Source: Portulaca oleracea
Lineage: Eukaryota > Streptophyta > Magnoliopsida > Caryophyllales > Portulacaceae
Direction: 5' to 3'
Length of the DNA: 64,000 nt
NCBI GenBank assembly: GCA_029582165.1
Contig: CM055882.1
Location: forward strand, 17,563,867-17,627,866
Shown in pieces: positions 34,052-46,126 of the stretch. The notes under the pieces were generated by a model, which saw only the letters and a program-made list of their open reading frames with translations, had not been told where the DNA came from and made no database searches. The position numbers were made by a program, and so were the translations under genes. Positions within the stretch are counted from its first letter, which is position 1, and each line of letters starts with the position of its first letter.

Positions 34052-35609
34052 ATGGGAGATCACAACATGGGTGACTTGAGTCAAGGACGTTCATGGAACA
34101 GATCACCTTTGCTGACAGGTGACAACTACAGAATTTGGAAGCGCCAAATGGAGATCTTCTTGAGAAATCAACTTGAGGACATTTGGGACGTCGTCACCAA
34201 AGGAAATTATCCTACTCCCCAGAAGATTGCTGAAGATGGAACAATAAGTGACAAACCAAGAGCTGAGTCTACACCTGAATAAAATGAGCGAGCAAAGAAA
34301 AATACTCATGCACACTATCTTTTAATTTGCAGTCTTAATTCTAATGAATTTGAAAGAGTGTCTAATCTTGATACAGCAAAACAGATCTGGGACTACTTGG
34401 TCACGACCTATGAAGGAACAAATCAAGAGAAAAATACCAAGATCAACATACTTGTTCAAAAGTATAAAGGCTTCAAAATGGACGAGAATGAATACATTGA
34501 ATCAATGTTTAAAAGATTCAGTGCGATAACCAACCATCTCAAGTCTCTCGGGAAAACATATACAGATGAAGAGCAAGCGAACAAGGTCCTTTAGTGTCTG
34601 CCCAGACACAAATGGGGACCAAAGGTGACTGCTATTGAAGAAGCCCAAGACCTAGAGACCTTGAAGCTTGAAGAGCTAATTGGAAAGCTCCTTGCACACG
34701 AGATACGACAGTCTGAAGGTAATCAGACCAAGGACATTGCTCTCAAAAGTATCAAGGAACCGGAAGAAGAATCAGAGGAAGATGATTAAGAAACCATTCC
34801 TATGCTACCTAAAGGTTTCAGGAGACTATACAGAAAAAATCCCAGATTCTGTGGACACCTAAGAGAATCATCCTCCAAACGACCTTCACTCAGAGGCAAG
34901 ATTCAAACTAAGGATGATAATGAATACAAATGCTTTGCTTGTGGTGCCACAGGTCACTTGGTCAGAGAATGTCCTTACGTAAAGAAAATCAAAGAGCAAA
35001 GTGACTCTAAAGGAAAGAGATTCAGCAGTAAAGCTATGGTTGCTACGTGGAGTGGCAGTGATGGAGGTGAAAGTGAGGAAATTGCAAATCTTTGTCTTAC
35101 GGCAATGGACCTTCCAGAAACAACAACAGATGATGATGACGAGGTATTCACTAATCTTTTTCTTAAATGTCCTGAGCATAATTTAAAATCAAGATTACTC
35201 AATCTGCTCGACTATATTGCAACCCTCACAAACAAAGTTCAATACCTCACCAGAATTGCTGAAACCAATTCCAAAACCATAGCCACTCAGTATGAGATAA
35301 TAAAGAATCTCACCACCGACAACATCAGCATGAGAGATGAGATGATTCAAAACCGAACTGAGCTAAACTCCATCCTCAATCAAGAAATAAACCAAGTTCA
35401 CTCTATCTTGTGCCATGAAGAAAAAACCTTCACAGATGAAACTAGTTCACAAAAAACCGAGCCAACGTCCTTACCCTCACACAAAAACACCAGCACACCA
35501 AAGACCAAAACCAAGTGGGTACCAAAGAAGTCAGACAAATAATCTGACCACCAAAATAAGAAACCTTCTTTTAAAATGACTGTACCAAAGAAAGGTATAA
35601 TGTCCTTCG
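34052..35609 (+). pseudogene. SIRE copy 2 gag (four stops)
   Basis: Starts MGDHNMGDLSQGRSW, keeps LTGDNYRIWKRQMEIFL, and has a normal zinc knuckle CFACGATGHLVREC. Stops are at 34280-34282 (GAA in copy 1), 34592-34594 (CAG in copy 1), 34787-34789 (GAA) and 35540-35542 (CAA). Unlike copy 1 it lacks the 11-nt insertion, so EIANLCLTAMDLPETTTDDD reads through in frame. Confidence 0.92.
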
Positions 35610-38600
35610 GTGCAAGTATGCCTCAAGGCTCACAACGACCTCTGGTATTTGGACAGCGGATGCTCGAGACACATGATTGGAGATCCAACCAAATTCAGAG
35701 AACTCAAGAACAACAAAGGTGGGAAGGTAACGTTTGGAGACAAAAGCCAAGGGGAGATCCTTGGAGTCGGCAAGGTCGGTAAAGATTCAGTTAATTGTAT
35801 AAATTATGTATATTATGTAGAAGGTTTAGAGTATAATCTTTTAAGCATTTCTCAATTCTGTGATAAAGGTTATAAAGTTTGGTTCAATAGGAACTCATGT
35901 GTTGTAGAGAAGGAATCTCATGAAATAGTTCTTAAAGGTCATCGGGTGAACAATATGTATGTTATTGACCTAAGTGAGCATATGACAAATGACCTCACCT
36001 ATCTTAGAGTTGCATCAGATGATACCTGGTTATGACATCGTAGATTGGGACATGTGAGCATGAAAACCCTTCAAAAACTAAAACACCTAGGTCTGGTTAG
36101 AGGACTTCCATCTCAAAATTTCATTCGTGATAAAGTATGTGATGCATGTACTAGAGGTAAACAGACCAGAACCTCCTTCAAACCTGTATCTCAAGTAACC
36201 ACCTCTAAATGTTTAGAACTGTTGCATATGGACCTTTGTGGACCAATTCCATACAAAAGTCTAGGAGGACGTTCATACATACTAGTCATTGTTGATGATT
36301 ATTCTAGATTTACCTGGGTTTTATTTTTAAATGATAAGACAGAAGCTTACCCAGAGTTTGAGAAGTTATACAGGCAACTCAAGGTCCTTACAGGACTCAG
36401 TCTGGTGTCCATAAGAATAGATCATGGAAAATAGTTTGATAATTGAGATCAATTTGGAAAATTCTGTGGTCAAGAAGGGGTTACACATAATTCCTCTGCC
36501 CCAAGGACACCACAACAGAATGGTGAAGTTGAACGGAAGAACCGCACACTGGAAAACATGGCCAGAACAATCATCTGTGAGAACAATCTACCCCTTTTTC
36601 TTTGGGCTGAAATTATAAATGATTCAAATTATATTCTCAACAGATGTACCATAAGATCCTTCATAAAGAAGACACCCTATGAGCTGTTCAAGGGTAAAAC
36701 ACCAAATGTAGCTCACCTCAAGGCCATTGGATGCAAATGCTTCGTTCATAACAATGGCAAGAAGGCCTTAAGCAAATTTGAGCCAAGAAGTGAAGAAGAA
36801 GGAATTCTGGTAGGATATTCCTTATCTAGCAAGGCCTACAGAGTCTACATTAAAGCATCCAAAAAGGTGGAAGAATCAACCCATGTTGTCTTCGATGAAA
36901 CTTGTACCTCTTCATCAGAAAGGTGCTCCATCAAATTCCAGATTCTTCAAGATGATGATGACGAGGACACCCCTCGTATATTTCAGCAAGGTCCTCTACA
37001 ACAAAATGACGAGCCTCCTCCTGATGACACCATTCAATCAACTTCAGAACATGATGAACATGAAACTCAAGGACCTCCGCATGATGAAGAACAAGGACCT
37101 TCCGCAAATGAAGGACAAGGACCTTCATCAAGTGAAGGACAAGGACCTTCACCAACAGAAACTCCTCAAATGGCTGATACTGCACAGTAGAACACCGAGG
37201 AGTCATCAAAGACCTTCAGGTTCAAACATGCTCATCCAGCTGACAATCTCCTTTCAGGTCTGGAAACAGGTATTAGAACTCGATCCTCTCTTAGAAACTT
37301 TTGTGCCTTTCATGCATTTGTTTCTCAGATTGAACCTAAAGGATCTGAAGAAGCACTAAAAGACAGCTACTGGATCGTAGCTATGCAAGAAGAATTAAAC
37401 CAATTTGAGCACAACAAAGTATGAAAGCTTGTCCTAAGACCAGAACACCATCCAGTCATTGGCGTAAAATGGGTCTACCGCAACAAATTAGATGAACATG
37501 GCACTGTCATAAGAAACAAGGCAAGGCTAGTTGCTAAAGGGTACAACCAAGAAGAAGGCATTGACTATGAAGAAACCTTTGCACCAGTTGCAAGACTAGA
37601 GGCCATTCATATACTCCTTGCCTACGATGCATCAACTCACATGAAGCTATATCAAATGGATGTAAAAAGTGCCTTCCTCAATGGATATCTAAAGGAAGAA
37701 TTCTATGTGGAACAACCTCCAGGGTTTGAACAACAAAATCCAGATACTCATGTCTTCATACTTCAGAAGGCCCTTTACGGGCTAAAACAAGCTCCCAGGG
37801 CTTGGTATGAGAGACTAAGCTCATTTCTTCTAAAAAATCGATTCAAAAGAGGTCTCATAGACAAAACACTGTTCATCAAACCTCAGGTCAGGACACCACT
37901 ATTATTCAAGTTTATGTAGATGACATTATTTTTGGTGCTACTAATGAAATCCTAGTAAAGGACTTCTCTGATCTTATGAGCAAGGAATTTGAAATGAGCC
38001 TTGTGGGAGAACTTAGATTCTTCCTTGGCCTGTAAATCAAGCAGCATGAAGATAGCATCTTCATCAATCAGAGTAAGTATGTCAAAGAACTCCTAAAGAA
38101 ATATGGGCTTGAAAATGTCAAGCACTGTAGCACTCCAATGTCCTCCACTTTAAAACTTGATCATGATCAAAACGGTAAGGCCATTTCTGACAAACAATAC
38201 CGAGGTATGATTGGATCTCTTCTTTATTTAACTGCTAGTCGTCCAGACATTATGTTTAGTGTATGTGTGTGTGCACGTTTTCAAAGTGCCCCTGAAGAAT
38301 CTCACTTGATTGCTGTCGAAAGGATCCTGAGATATCTTGCAGGCACAAAGGACCTTGGGCTATGGTATCCTAACAACAACTCTCTTCATCTTGTTGGATA
38401 CTCAGACGCCGATTTTGCTGGATCCAGAACAGATCGAAAAAGCACTTCAGGAGGATGTCAAATGCTAGGTCTATCACTTATATCCTGGCAATCAAAAAAA
38501 CAAAATGATGTTGCCCTCTCCACAGCAGAAGTTGAATACATTGCTGCCGGTGCTTGTTGTGCACAACTCCTATGGATCAAGCAACAGATAAAGGACCTTG

Positions 38601-38860
38601 GCATCGAAACCTCTTGTACTCCAATTAGATGTGATAATCAAAGTGCAATCCAAATTACCAAGAATCCAGTCCAGCACTCCCGCACCAAACATATTGAAGT
38701 ACGACACCATTTTATCAGAGATCATGTGGACAAGGGCCATATCACTATGGACTTTGTACCCACACACCAACAACTGGCCGATATCTTCACCAAGCCCCTT
38801 CCCACTGAGCAATTCATCACCAACAGAAGAGAACTTGGCATGCTTCAATCGAGTGCCTAG
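35610..38860 (+). pseudogene. SIRE copy 2 pol: PR-IN-RT-RH (many breaks)
   Basis: Full domain order without nested insertion: protease LWYLDSGCSRHMIGD, integrase zinc finger and DDE region, RT, RNase H. It shares with copy 1 the frame offset at the gag/PR join (~35607), the missing base before YVDD (~37881) and TAA at 38033-38035. Private stops are TGA 36033-36035, TAG 36432-36434 and TGA 36444-36446 (both in the integrase catalytic region, next to the second Asp), TAG 37188-37190 and TGA 37422-37424. From 38138 the RT end and RNase H are one clean 240-codon frame (VGYSDADFAGSRTDRKSTSG, CDNQSAIQI, HQQLADIFTKPLP). Confidence 0.94.
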
Positions 38861-39382
38861 TTGTGGAGGAGTTAAGGCTCACCCATCCAGGGGGAGCCAA
38901 AGGACCTCACCCACAAGGTATGTTCTCTACTCTCTTTTTGCTCATAAAGGACCTTGACATTCTTGTCCTGGAACAACATTGAGCATTCCCACATAAAACT
39001 CCGGGCAAACAGTTATACGGATAGTTCATTCTATAACTGCTCTGAATAACTGATATTTTCAAAATCTTTTCCAAAATAATCCTTGTTCATTTTTGTCAGT
39101 TTTTTTTCTTTCCTTCCTTTTTATCTGCCCTCCCTTTCCCTTATTACAGATTTCAAAATCTTTTAAAAATCCCATCAAATCACCATAAAAACCCAGACCG
39201 CCACACTCAATCCTCCAATTTTCCTTTTCTCGATACTCGTACTCCCTCATCATTTTCCTTCCCTTCCCCATATCCGACCTTCTCCCTCTTCCCTTCACCC
39301 GCCTATTTAAACTGACCCCACCCCTCTCACTTTTCATTCACTCATCCCCACCAACCATCTCTATCACCCTCATTCCTCCACC
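38861..39382 (+). promoter_or_regulatory. pol/env-like spacer (copy 2)
   Basis: Same layout as copy 1: pyrimidine tract, ttattacag with AG ~39148-39149, TATTTAAA 39303-39310, then the env-like ATG at 39383. Confidence 0.42.
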
Positions 39383-40550
39383 ATGAAGAAAAGGCATGCA
39401 AACAAAAACCCTGCCCCATCCCCACCAGTTGGTGTGGCCAAGAGACTGCGGTCTCGTATGTCCACCTCAGGCCCCCTTGAATCCACCCACTTGTCCTCAT
39501 CTGAAGCCGTCGCCATTCTACAAACCCTATCGACCACTCTGGCTCTCTCCACCGAACAAAAGATGGAAAACCTCTCAAATCGAGTGATTCTTTGCTGTGA
39601 GAACGTTGAACTGGAGCCCCTGATCCAAATCTTTCCATCGTTCGTTGCCTTCAAAGAGTTGGGTTGTTCCTCCTTCTTGACCAGTGAATCGGTAATCTAC
39701 CCATCTCTTGTTCTTCAGTTTTATGCAAATCTCTCTTATAGTTCCCCTCGTGCCACCCTGCAAACTTCTGTCGCAGGAATTAACATCTTCCTTCCCCCAA
39801 ACCAAATTGAGCACATCTTAGGCATTACCCCCGACCCTAATAAACCACCTTTATCACTCCCATCCGATCCCAAACAGGAACTTCGTCGCCAATTTTCTAG
39901 ACCTACTGAACAAAAAACCACCCAGTACACAGGCCTAAAATATAAAGTACGTTTTCTTTACTACACCATTGCCCGTACAATTCTTCCTCGCGGTACAAAC
40001 AAAGAAACAATAAATGAACCCTGTGCATCTCTCCTTCTGAACGTCTTTAACAACAAACATCCCGAACTTGGTGAAATGGTCATTCACCACATCATTCACG
40101 CTGCTAGTTCACCCTCTTGGCCTCTACCTTACGGGAACCTGCTCACTAAAATTTTCAAAGCCTGTCGAGTTCCTTTAGAAGGGTGTGACCAAATCTCCTT
40201 GAACCTGCCCACTATTGGTCCTTCCCTTCTCCCCACTCTTGGGTATCAGCAACAATTAGATGGATCCTGGCTCCATTCTGATGAAGTCAAAGCGGTTGAA
40301 GCCTCCAGCTCTGCTGCTGCAGCCAAGGATGTCCAAAACGCACTGCAATGACAAATTTCCACCCTCCAAGAGGAAGTGCTGACCCTCAAAGACGAAGTGA
40401 AGGCCCTTCGTATGATCAAGGAAGATCTGCTCCATGCTACAGCAGCCCTGAAGGACGTCATCCAAGCACATCAGCCATCTTCTCCAACAGCTCCTGCTAA
40501 AACCACCTCCCTTGACCCTGTCAACCCTAATCCCTCCGATCCTGTTTTAT
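39383..40550 (+). pseudogene. Env-like / third ORF of SIRE copy 2 (truncated by TGA)
   Basis: Same protein as 31675-32808 for 322 codons, then TGA at 40349-40351 where copy 1 has GGA. This removes the predicted coiled coil. Sequence after the stop is still homologous to ~40550. Confidence 0.85.
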
Positions 40551-40814
40551 AAAATACTCTAATGCTGCTTTGATTACAAACAAGTTTTTTTTTTTTTATT
40601 TTGCCAAACATTCCTCCTGTTTCCTTTTCGGTGAAAGCCAAAAAGGGGGAGAAGAGGTTGTGAAACTCTTGGTCTATGTAGCGTAACTCTTGTTGGTCTG
40701 TAATGATTAACTCCTCTTGCTTGCTACCTTATTATCGATGCATGAATGTTCTTATGAATTACATATGTACTGCCTATATGTATATTTTTGTCTTTCACTC
40801 AAAAAGGGGGAGAT

Positions 40815-41699
40815 TGTAGAACCCTCACTGCCACAGACATAAGGTCCTTAGGGCAACACATCCAAAGGACGTTCACCATCTGGCATATCGAGGACATTCA
40901 GTAGAGGAATTGTATTTTGAAGTGAAAGACAAACAGAAGCAAGAACTGGGAATCTTTTTCTGGAAACTCATCTATCTTCATTTCTTATCTTATTATCTTG
41001 GCTTAATTAAGTATAACAATGTGAATCGCAAGAAACAATCAAACGGGAGAATTGAAAGGAGATCTAAAGACAATTCCGGAAATCAAGCAAAAAGGAAACA
41101 GGATTGAATCAAATATGGAAGGAAGCTGGAACTCGCAGAGAAGGCAAGAATCTACCCAGATCAAGCTTCAAACGGCTCTATAAAATCGAAGATCCAAACT
41201 TGTGAAATGCATCGATTCCACGGACGAAATCGAGTGAGCAAAACAGAGAAATTGAATTCTTCTTTTTAATTTCTTTCTTTGAGTAGAGAGATAAGCGTGT
41301 GAGAGATTTATTGTGTTGAGTGTAGTCAAAATCTAGACGGACTTAGATTTGTGATTTGCTCCTGTAAATCGAGTCCTTGAGAGTGCTAGGATCGATTTAA
41401 GTTTTCACCAAAACTGAGTTTGGTGAAGTGCACTTTTCCAGAAAAATAAGAAGCGTCTTTGAAAGGCGCTTGGTCCAGTGTAAAACCTAAGGACATTCAT
41501 CCTAGGTTGATCAGATTCATAACATAGTAAAGGAGGTTATTCAATTTACATCTTTTGTCCTTTATTACGTTTATTTCTGCTTATTATTGAGGTGATTCTC
41601 AATCTCACAAGATTGAGAACATAACATCCTTCATCAGTTGTGAATTGTGCAGAAATTTTCAGTAACCCTATTCACCTCCCCCCTCTAGGGTTCTTTCAA
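40815..41699 (+). repeat. SIRE-type LTR 3 (885 bp)
   Basis: TGTAGAACCC ... TTCTTTCA, preceded by PPT aaaaagggggagat (40801-40814) and followed by TSD atcat (41700-41704). Confidence 0.95.
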
Positions 41700-41704
41700 T
41701 CATT

Positions 41705-43534
41705 TATTTTTAATTGCCTAATTTTAAATCTAGAACTTTGTATTTATTTTACTTTAAGCGTTGTTATGGGTGTTGTTCATATGACATTTAATATATTTAC
41801 CGTCATGAAAATTTATTCTTTACTCTTTTTATTTTATTTAGTTCGTTCATTGGAGGGTTGAGTAAGGTTAGATGATTTTTAATAAATATTGATTGACTAG
41901 GTGTTGAATGTTGGGGGAGGAAATGTAAAACTTTGAAACTTTTACAAAATATATAATAAATATTCTTATTACGTACAAACTACTTGTACGCAAACTTTAA
42001 TTTTCAATACACGTTTTTAGATTGTAGTTCATGTAGATCACTTTCTTTTCTTTATTGTAGTTTATATACGCGCAACACAACTTTTCTTTTGACTAGTAAA
42101 GAATAAAGTTGAAAAATTAATGAATGAAATCTCGTGTTCAAAAATAAATTTTCATTCTCGCATTACATTCTCATCCTATATGCTAATGGCTGAAAAACCA
42201 ATCATACAATTTGTATAAGTATGTTTATAATGCTCTTTAGAGAGGTAGGTAAGAAATTCCTCACCTTATCTACCTTATTTACCCGACCTATTTATATTTA
42301 TTTACTTACAAAATCTAAAATATTTTATGTAATATATTTAAAAATTCATATACTTATCTTTAAAAAAAAACATCTTCAAATTTAATAAGTGGTGTGGCCA
42401 GTGTGATTTAATTTATTTATACTATCTTATCAACAAATTTAAAATATATATTTAAAGATTAATGTGACTTAATTCATTTACACAATCTTATTTATCAACA
42501 CTTACAAACCTTATTCTCCTTACCTTATTTACTTTCATCCTACTTAATTACATATGTAAGTAACAGGACCTTAACAACATAACCTGCCATATGCACATCC
42601 TTAAACAAGTAGAAAGGAGAGTTTTGTTTTGGTATTTGTGCAACCATTTTGTATTGCGTTGTGACGGTAGCCATCCTTTTGTTTGTTTTTGCTTTTTTCC
42701 TTTTTTTTCGTTTTTCCTTCTCTTCATTCTCTCTCCTAGAACCAATATAGTTTAGGTATATTTCAAGTTGGGTGAATTTTGAATTTAGATAAATATTTAT
42801 ACTTTTTATTCAAATGCAAATTTAATTTTCGTACTCGAATACAATAGTTAAGAATCATAGGATCAAATAAAAATTAAGTTATTAGACCTATTAATTCGGA
42901 CGGACAGGTTAAATATAGGTGGAAAATATAATATTTAATTAGAGAAAATACCGTACGAGTGTATTTAAGGTCCACACGAATTTAAGATTAAGAAGTTGTA
43001 TGTGTTTTCAATTCAGGTATACATAAACGGGGTGTATTTAATTGAACATAAGTCAGATGTATTTAATTAAACATAAGTCGAGTGTATTCAATTAGCCGTC
43101 GGTAACACGGGTTAGTTGACCAGTATATGAAAGAAATGAAACTTGCTGGGTAGGAAGAGATATGGATATTCCAATTGGCCAGGGATTTCTTGTGCACAAC
43201 CACGCCTTAGAATAAAAATGTTTCATTTGAATATGTGAAATTACGCTATGTCTAATTATTGGAAGATCAATCAGTATGATATCATGTGCATTCCAGAATT
43301 GACATGCTACTATACAATTAATTTATGGTTAAGGTAACATGCTCAACGTAACTTGTCCAATTTCAACGTAATTACCAGCATGGAAATTTTTAAGACTTTG
43401 GTTAGCCTTTAGAAAATTTTCACTTCAGTCGCAGTAATTTTAGTTTTGTTTTATAAAAAAAAATAATTATCATAAATAATTAGTAGTTATGATTAATGTT
43501 TATTAAGTTAAATAATATATATATACATATAGGA
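41705..43534. other. AT-rich intergenic sequence
   Basis: About 1.8 kb with no convincing gene. A short imperfect tandem of 'gtgtatttaattgaacataa' lies at ~43030-43085. Short open frames here have no recognisable product. Confidence 0.5.
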
Positions 43535-44046
43535 AATTGGATTTTAATAATCCCTACTTTTGCAAATTGGATGACAATAATCCATACTTTCAATTTGTAT
43601 TCTGGTGGTCCAAAAATAAATAAAATTGTATTGTAGTGGTACAAAATCTATCACCACATTCTTTTTATTTTTTTCATGCCTACCCTATATTGTTTTTGAT
43701 TTTTTGGCTCCTACCCCCAGATAGGTAATGAAGTGTAGTTACTAAAACATTTTTTATATTTTTTTTTTGAGATTCTGAGTAATTATTATGATTTTTTAAA
43801 AGAAGTAAAATTGAAAAAATCATAAAAAAATTGAAAAAAAACTGGGAGAAATGATGTAAATTCATTAAAAGTCGTGATAAAGTGCTATACAAAGTTTTGA
43901 ATCAAATGTAAAACAAAATCTATGATATTTAGGGTATACTCTTGTCCCACTACAATACAATTTTTTTTTTTTTTAACCACCAGAATACAAATTTAAATTA
44001 GGGTTTATTGCCATCCAATTTGCAAAAGTAGGGATTATTAGAATCC

Positions 44047-44050
<4 letters not shown>
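43535..44050. mobile_element. MITE family M, copy 1
   Basis: AATTGGATTTTAATAATCCC... at the left and its inverse ...GGGATTATTAGAATCCAATT at the right give a terminal inverted repeat of ~70 bp (including acttttgcaaattggatg). The non-coding interior has gtattctggtggtcc and gggtatac blocks shared with 55958-57033. Confidence 0.8.

Positions 44051-44117
<67 letters not shown>
44051..44117. repeat. (TA)n microsatellite
   Basis: About 33 TA units directly between MITE M copy 1 and element E1. Confidence 0.98.
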
Positions 44118-44120
<3 letters not shown>

Positions 44121-46030
44121 AAATGATCATATGAGCATTAGGTTTGTGTGAGCATGTGAGCATTGAGATTTTAGACCATTGGATCCTCAATCAATGGATG
44201 AGAGAAAAAAAGAGATTTTGTTGTTTTTTTAAATACTGTACACGTGACTTAGGAAATTAGAACCAAAAAGAAAAAGGGAAAGGAAATGGGTTTGCATGGG
44301 GAAGGTCTCAGCGTACAAATAAGCATTTAATGAAGGAACTTTGGAAATCAAAATGAAAAGAGGAAAATAGATGGGTGCATGACAACAACATAAGCTTGTA
44401 GGAATAACAAGGGAGGAGGAAAAGCAGCAAAGAGGACATTATGTATTTTTATTCGTTTGTGAATAGTGAGGGCATCCATCATTTTAGACTGTGGACATTA
44501 AGTATTACCAAATAGAACATCACGCATGTAGACTATGGACAGGGCAACCATTATGTAGTTTTTTTCATTTGTAAATAATGATGGACATCCAGTTTGGATT
44601 GTGGACATCAAATACTACTAAAGAGAACAATGTGCGTATGGACTGTGGACAACATGTTCATTCATATGCGTTATACGCAATCATGTGGGTGACTCAATTG
44701 GCGTGTACTTATATATTTTTATTCATTTAATTGGCATGTGGGCACTCATCTCATGTGCGTGCACTTGATATATTTTTATTCATTTGTCAAGAGTGAGGGC
44801 ATCCATCATTTTAGGTTGTGGGCATTAAAATATAACAGCTGCGAATATCAAATTATATCAACATGGACATCAAGTATAACAACATGGGACATCAAGTATT
44901 AACATTATGAACTCACAATACACTTATGCACATTAATACCTGGCTTTGAAATTACATGAAGTGGACATCCAGTTATGCTATGTGAACTTTAAGTATAAAT
45001 TGTAAGGACTTTAGGTTTATAGATCATTACACAATGCATTGTAACATCATACAAATTAGACATCCAAAAATAACAGTAGTGGATATCAAGCATTACCAAC
45101 ATAAGTACAATAGCAGAGGACATTAAGTATTACAACAAGGGACATCAAGGATTATATTATTGGCACACAATACACTCAAGCACAATAACAAGGGACATCA
45201 AGAATAACACCAGTGGACATCAAACATTATCGACATGGACATCAAGTACAATAGTAGGGGACATTAAGTATTACAATAGGGGACATCAAGAATAACATTG
45301 TTGACACACAATACACTCAAGCACAACAACAAGGGACATTAAGAATAACAGTAGTGGACATCAAGTATTATTAATATACATCTTACTCGAAACTCACCCG
45401 AAATTGAAATACACCGTCTATATTTAACCCAACCTGAAATTCACTCGACCTGTATTTACCTGAACTCGATATACTTCATACGTATGAATAAAACTACAAA
45501 TGAATAAATTAAAACTATATAATGTTCTTTTTAGTAATATTTGATGTCCACAATCCAAACTGAATGTCCATCATTATTTACAAATGAATAAAACTACACG
45601 ATGGATGCCCTGTTCAGTGCCCACAGTTTACATGCATGATGTTATATTTGGTAATACTTAATGTCCAAATTCTAAAATGATGGATGCTCTCACTCTTCAC
45701 AAACGAATAAAAATATATAATGTCCTCTTTGTTGCTCTTTCTCCACCCTTATTCTTCCTAGATCTTATGTTGTTGCCACATTTGTTTTCCTCTTTTTGTT
45801 TTGATTTCCTAAGTTCCTTCATTAAATGCTTATTTGCACGCTAAGACCTTCCCAATGCAATCCCATTTCTCTTTCCTTTTTTTTGTTGTTCTGATTTCCT
45901 AAGTCACGTGCACAATATTAAGAAAAAACAACAAAATCCATTTTTTATCTCATCCATTTATTGAAGATCTAATGGTCTAAAATCCCAATGCTCACATGCT
46001 CACACAAACCCAATGCTCATATGATCACTT

Positions 46031-46033
<3 letters not shown>
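44118..46033. mobile_element. Long-TIR element E1 (1.9 kb) with 22-bp repeat core
   Basis: The left end GGGAAATGATCATATGAGCA pairs with the right end's inverse GGGAAGTGATCATATGAGCA, and similarity continues for ~580 bp (44118-44700 with 45450-46033). The middle (~44860-45370) is an array of GGACATCAAG-type units spaced 22 bp. No transposase ORF is seen. The element is flanked by TA on the left and CA/TA on the right. A short segment at ~45385-45485 resembles the interior of the hAT MITE at 56397. Confidence 0.85.

Positions 46034-46126
<93 letters not shown>
46034..46126. repeat. (CA)n(TA)n(CA)n microsatellite
   Basis: Compound dinucleotide repeat between E1 and E2. Confidence 0.97.

Larger units (their letters stand above)
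21818..41699 (+). mobile_element. Tandem SIRE/Maximus-type Ty1/copia pair: LTR-internal-LTR-internal-LTR, TSD atcat
   Basis: Three near-identical LTRs (21818-22705, 33104-33991, 40815-41699) separate two homologous internal regions. The outer LTRs are flanked by the same 5-bp duplication, atcat (21813-21817 and 41700-41704), so the whole block sits in one insertion site. The domain order gag-PR-IN-RT-RH plus an extra 3' ORF is that of the SIRE/Maximus lineage. Unequal recombination between the 5' and 3' LTRs of sister or homologous copies explains three LTRs within one TSD pair. Neither copy has an intact gag-pol. Confidence 0.93.
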
